Below, piece after piece: positions 62,785-64,000 of a stretch of 64,000 bases of DNA. Under the pieces are notes generated by a model that was not told the DNA's origin, made no database searches, and saw only the letters and a list, made by a program, of their open reading frames with translations. Source of the DNA: Rathayibacter rathayi. Its GTDB lineage: Bacteria > Actinomycetota > Actinomycetes > Actinomycetales > Microbacteriaceae. The stretch spans positions 62,001 through 126,000 of the forward strand of contig NZ_CP028129.1 of the NCBI RefSeq assembly GCF_004011095.1, given 5' to 3'. Both the position numbers and the translations under genes were made by a program. How positions within the stretch are numbered: position 1 is the first letter of the stretch; each line of letters starts with the position of its first letter.

Positions 62785-63461
62785 TTTGAGGTGGGCGATG
62801 GCTCGTTCGAGCTGGTAGCGGATCGAGTTCACCTCTTTATTGAAGTGGTGTTCCCATTCGAGGGTTCTGCGGTTTCATGCCCTCGAGGACGCCGCTTGGG
62901 CGAAGGGCTGCGATGTCGTGGCGGTGTCCGTCGACGGGGTCGGAGATCCAGGCGAGACGGCCGATGAGGTCACACGCGACCTGGACGTTCACGCCCGTGG
63001 TGGAGTGCTTACCGGACCAGAGCGTGGGGCGGTTCACCCAGGACCGGCAAGGGTAGAAGGGTGCCATCGACAATGTACTGACCGTTCACGTCGAGGTCGT
63101 CCGCGGTCGGCATGTCATCGTGCAGGGTCGCAGCGATCCACGCGGTGAGCGAGGAGATGGCTCGAGAGATCGTCGGCTGCGACACGCCATATCGTTCGGC
63201 AAGCTCGACCTGAGCAGAATTCCGTCGCACATAGGTCACGGTGAGGACGAGAGAGCCGTAGAGTCCGAGGATCGGTGGCCAATCAGGCGCCAACTCCGAG
63301 GCCGTGACGTGTCGCAGAACCCGCTCGGCAAGATCCTGACTTTCCTCACGGTTCAGTCCTGTTGTACCCTTCAGGCGCGGCCGTTCTTTCTGGGAATTCA
63401 GCGTAGTAACTAAATTCTTACAAGAAAGAACGGCCGCTTTTTCGAGGCGCGCCGATATCAC
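62785..63461 (-). mobile_element. IS5-family transposase remnant with frameshift and deletions
   Basis: Part 1 has the helix-turn-helix VELAERYGVSQPTISRAISS and IVDGTLLPLP (first catalytic Asp). A frameshift near 63045 leads to part 2, RPTLWSGKHSTTGVNVQVAC then DLIGRLAWISDPVDGHRHDI (second Asp). After an apparent loss of about 60 residues comes part 3 in another frame, FNKEVNSIRYQLERAIAHLK then NWRI (the Glu). The end is cut near 62785. It is therefore a non-autonomous remnant; terminal inverted repeats were not found. Confidence 0.8.
63377..63442 (+). terminator. Perfect 15-bp hairpin followed by TTTTT
   Basis: GCGGCCGTTCTTTCT and AGAAAGAACGGCCGC flank a 31-base AT-rich loop and are followed by five T on the plus strand. 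It could act as a plus-strand intrinsic terminator at the 5' boundary of the transposase remnant, or be part of the IS end. Confidence 0.6.
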
Positions 63462-63551
63462 TCAATACGGCACCTGAATAACCCTCCTCGCACTTGCGTT
63501 CAGGGCAATTTCTTCGAAAGTTTCCATCTTGGAAATGGGAGGATAATACGA

Positions 63552-64000
63552 ATGACGGTTCGTACAGTGGAACGAACGATCGCCGTTCTCACCGTTGCAC
63601 TCGGCTTGATCTTCTCGGGAGCAACGGCCGCGGAAGCTGCGACAGGGCCTGGGGGGAATGTGATCACATGCACAGTCTCGCTGGACAATCCGCACCAGTC
63701 CGGCCACGTAAACGGAACGATCAGCGCTCAAGGTCTCGTCACTTGCACTGGAACGGTGGCGGAGATCTACATCAAGACGTCACTTCAAAAGGTGAGCAAC
63801 AACACTGTCGCGTCGCAGACCTTCGATAGTTTCAACGTCAGCCGTGGATCCTCCGTCGGAGCGAAGCCGTGCTCAGACGGCCCGGCGACATTCAGATCGC
63901 AGGCGGATGTCCTGGTTCACTTCCCAGCCGGTTACACACCTACTCCGCAGACAGCCAATAAATATAGCCCAAACATCGCTGTGGCGTGCGGAAACGTAAA
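63552..64000 (+). CDS. Secreted Cys-containing protein, 3'-partial
   Basis: 149 residues visible, running off the window. A Sec signal peptide (TVRTVERTIAVLTVALGLIF then SGATAAEAA) is followed by a Thr/Asn/Ser-rich beta-type region with paired Cys (ITCTVSL, LVTCTGTV, AKPCSDG, VACGNV). GC is clearly below that of the chromosome. ATG has a weak GGAGGATAATACGA upstream, in which GATAAT may be a -10. No family recognised; a host- or surface-directed secreted protein next to an IS remnant suggests acquisition. Confidence 0.6.
   Translation, partial: MTVRTVERTIAVLTVALGLIFSGATAAEAATGPGGNVITCTVSLDNPHQSGHVNGTISAQGLVTCTGTVAEIYIKTSLQKVSNNTVASQTFDSFNVSRGSSVGAKPCSDGPATFRSQADVLVHFPAGYTPTPQTANKYSPNIAVACGNV

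Overview
The window is high-GC DNA of an actinobacterium, most likely of the family Microbacteriaceae (Rathayibacter/Clavibacter-like). The evidence is lineage-typical content: a dnaK-grpE-dnaJ-hspR operon with HAIR operators, the Gram-positive coproporphyrin-dependent heme pathway, a C50 carotenoid cluster with split lycopene cyclase and lycopene elongase, DUF4383, DUF3618 and Holin-X small proteins, an MptB-like mannosyltransferase, many GTG starts and several apparent leaderless promoters. Genus is an inference; no rRNA is present.

Layout. 0-4.3 kb: a YjdF-like membrane protein, a dead SRAP gene, small hypotheticals, a Ser/Thr kinase-lipoprotein pair and a His-rich repeat protein. 4.4-11.5 kb: FeS-type photolyase-related protein, RlmA-type rRNA methyltransferase, AI-2E family permease, MauE-thioredoxin fusion, GH13 enzyme and HU. 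11.5-20.3 kb: CopD-CtaG copper/oxidase assembly protein, Pif1-like helicase, a heme-oxygenase homologue behind a DtxR/IdeR-like box, small membrane proteins, a beta-lactamase-fold lipoprotein, DinB, a dienelactone-hydrolase homologue and a collapsed hipBA locus. 20.4-27.3 kb: AsnC remnant, tRNA-Gly(CCC), dcd, then idi and crtE-crtB/I-crtYe-crtYf-crtEb. 27.3-34 kb: MFS, LysR, an NAD(P)-binding reductase, acyltransferase, dehydrogenase and thymidylate synthase. 34-38.2 kb: heat-shock operon. 38-43 kb: repeat-bearing acidic protein, MptB-like enzyme, VOC, NUDIX and glycyl-tRNA synthetase. 43.4-56 kb: heme synthesis (hemA, hemE, hemY, hemQ, hemH, hemC, hemD, hemB, hemL), interrupted by a three-gene membrane cassette and an AbiEi/DUF559-like gene. 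56-64 kb: an eroding end with truncated MFS, zinc-ribbon, YitT, phosphofructokinase and PEBP genes, a broken IS5-like transposase and a lower-GC secreted protein running off the edge.

How the parts fit. The heme genes form a C5-to-coproheme route (glutamyl-tRNA to ALA, uroporphyrinogen, coproporphyrin, coproheme, heme). hemE carries a one-base frameshift that would break the route unless it is a sequence error. Carotenoid genes are translationally coupled by 4-base overlaps, and CrtB and CrtI are encoded as one polypeptide. The heat-shock operon has two HspR-type operators around a clear promoter.

Standout observations are two families of palindromic intergenic repeats (two copies each), all four lying between convergent gene ends; a recurrent TANNNT-N6-start codon arrangement implying leaderless mRNAs; homologues of heme oxygenase, class C beta-lactamase and dienelactone hydrolase lacking key catalytic residues; and several deletion scars, two of which appear to have removed the 5' halves of divergent gene pairs in single events.
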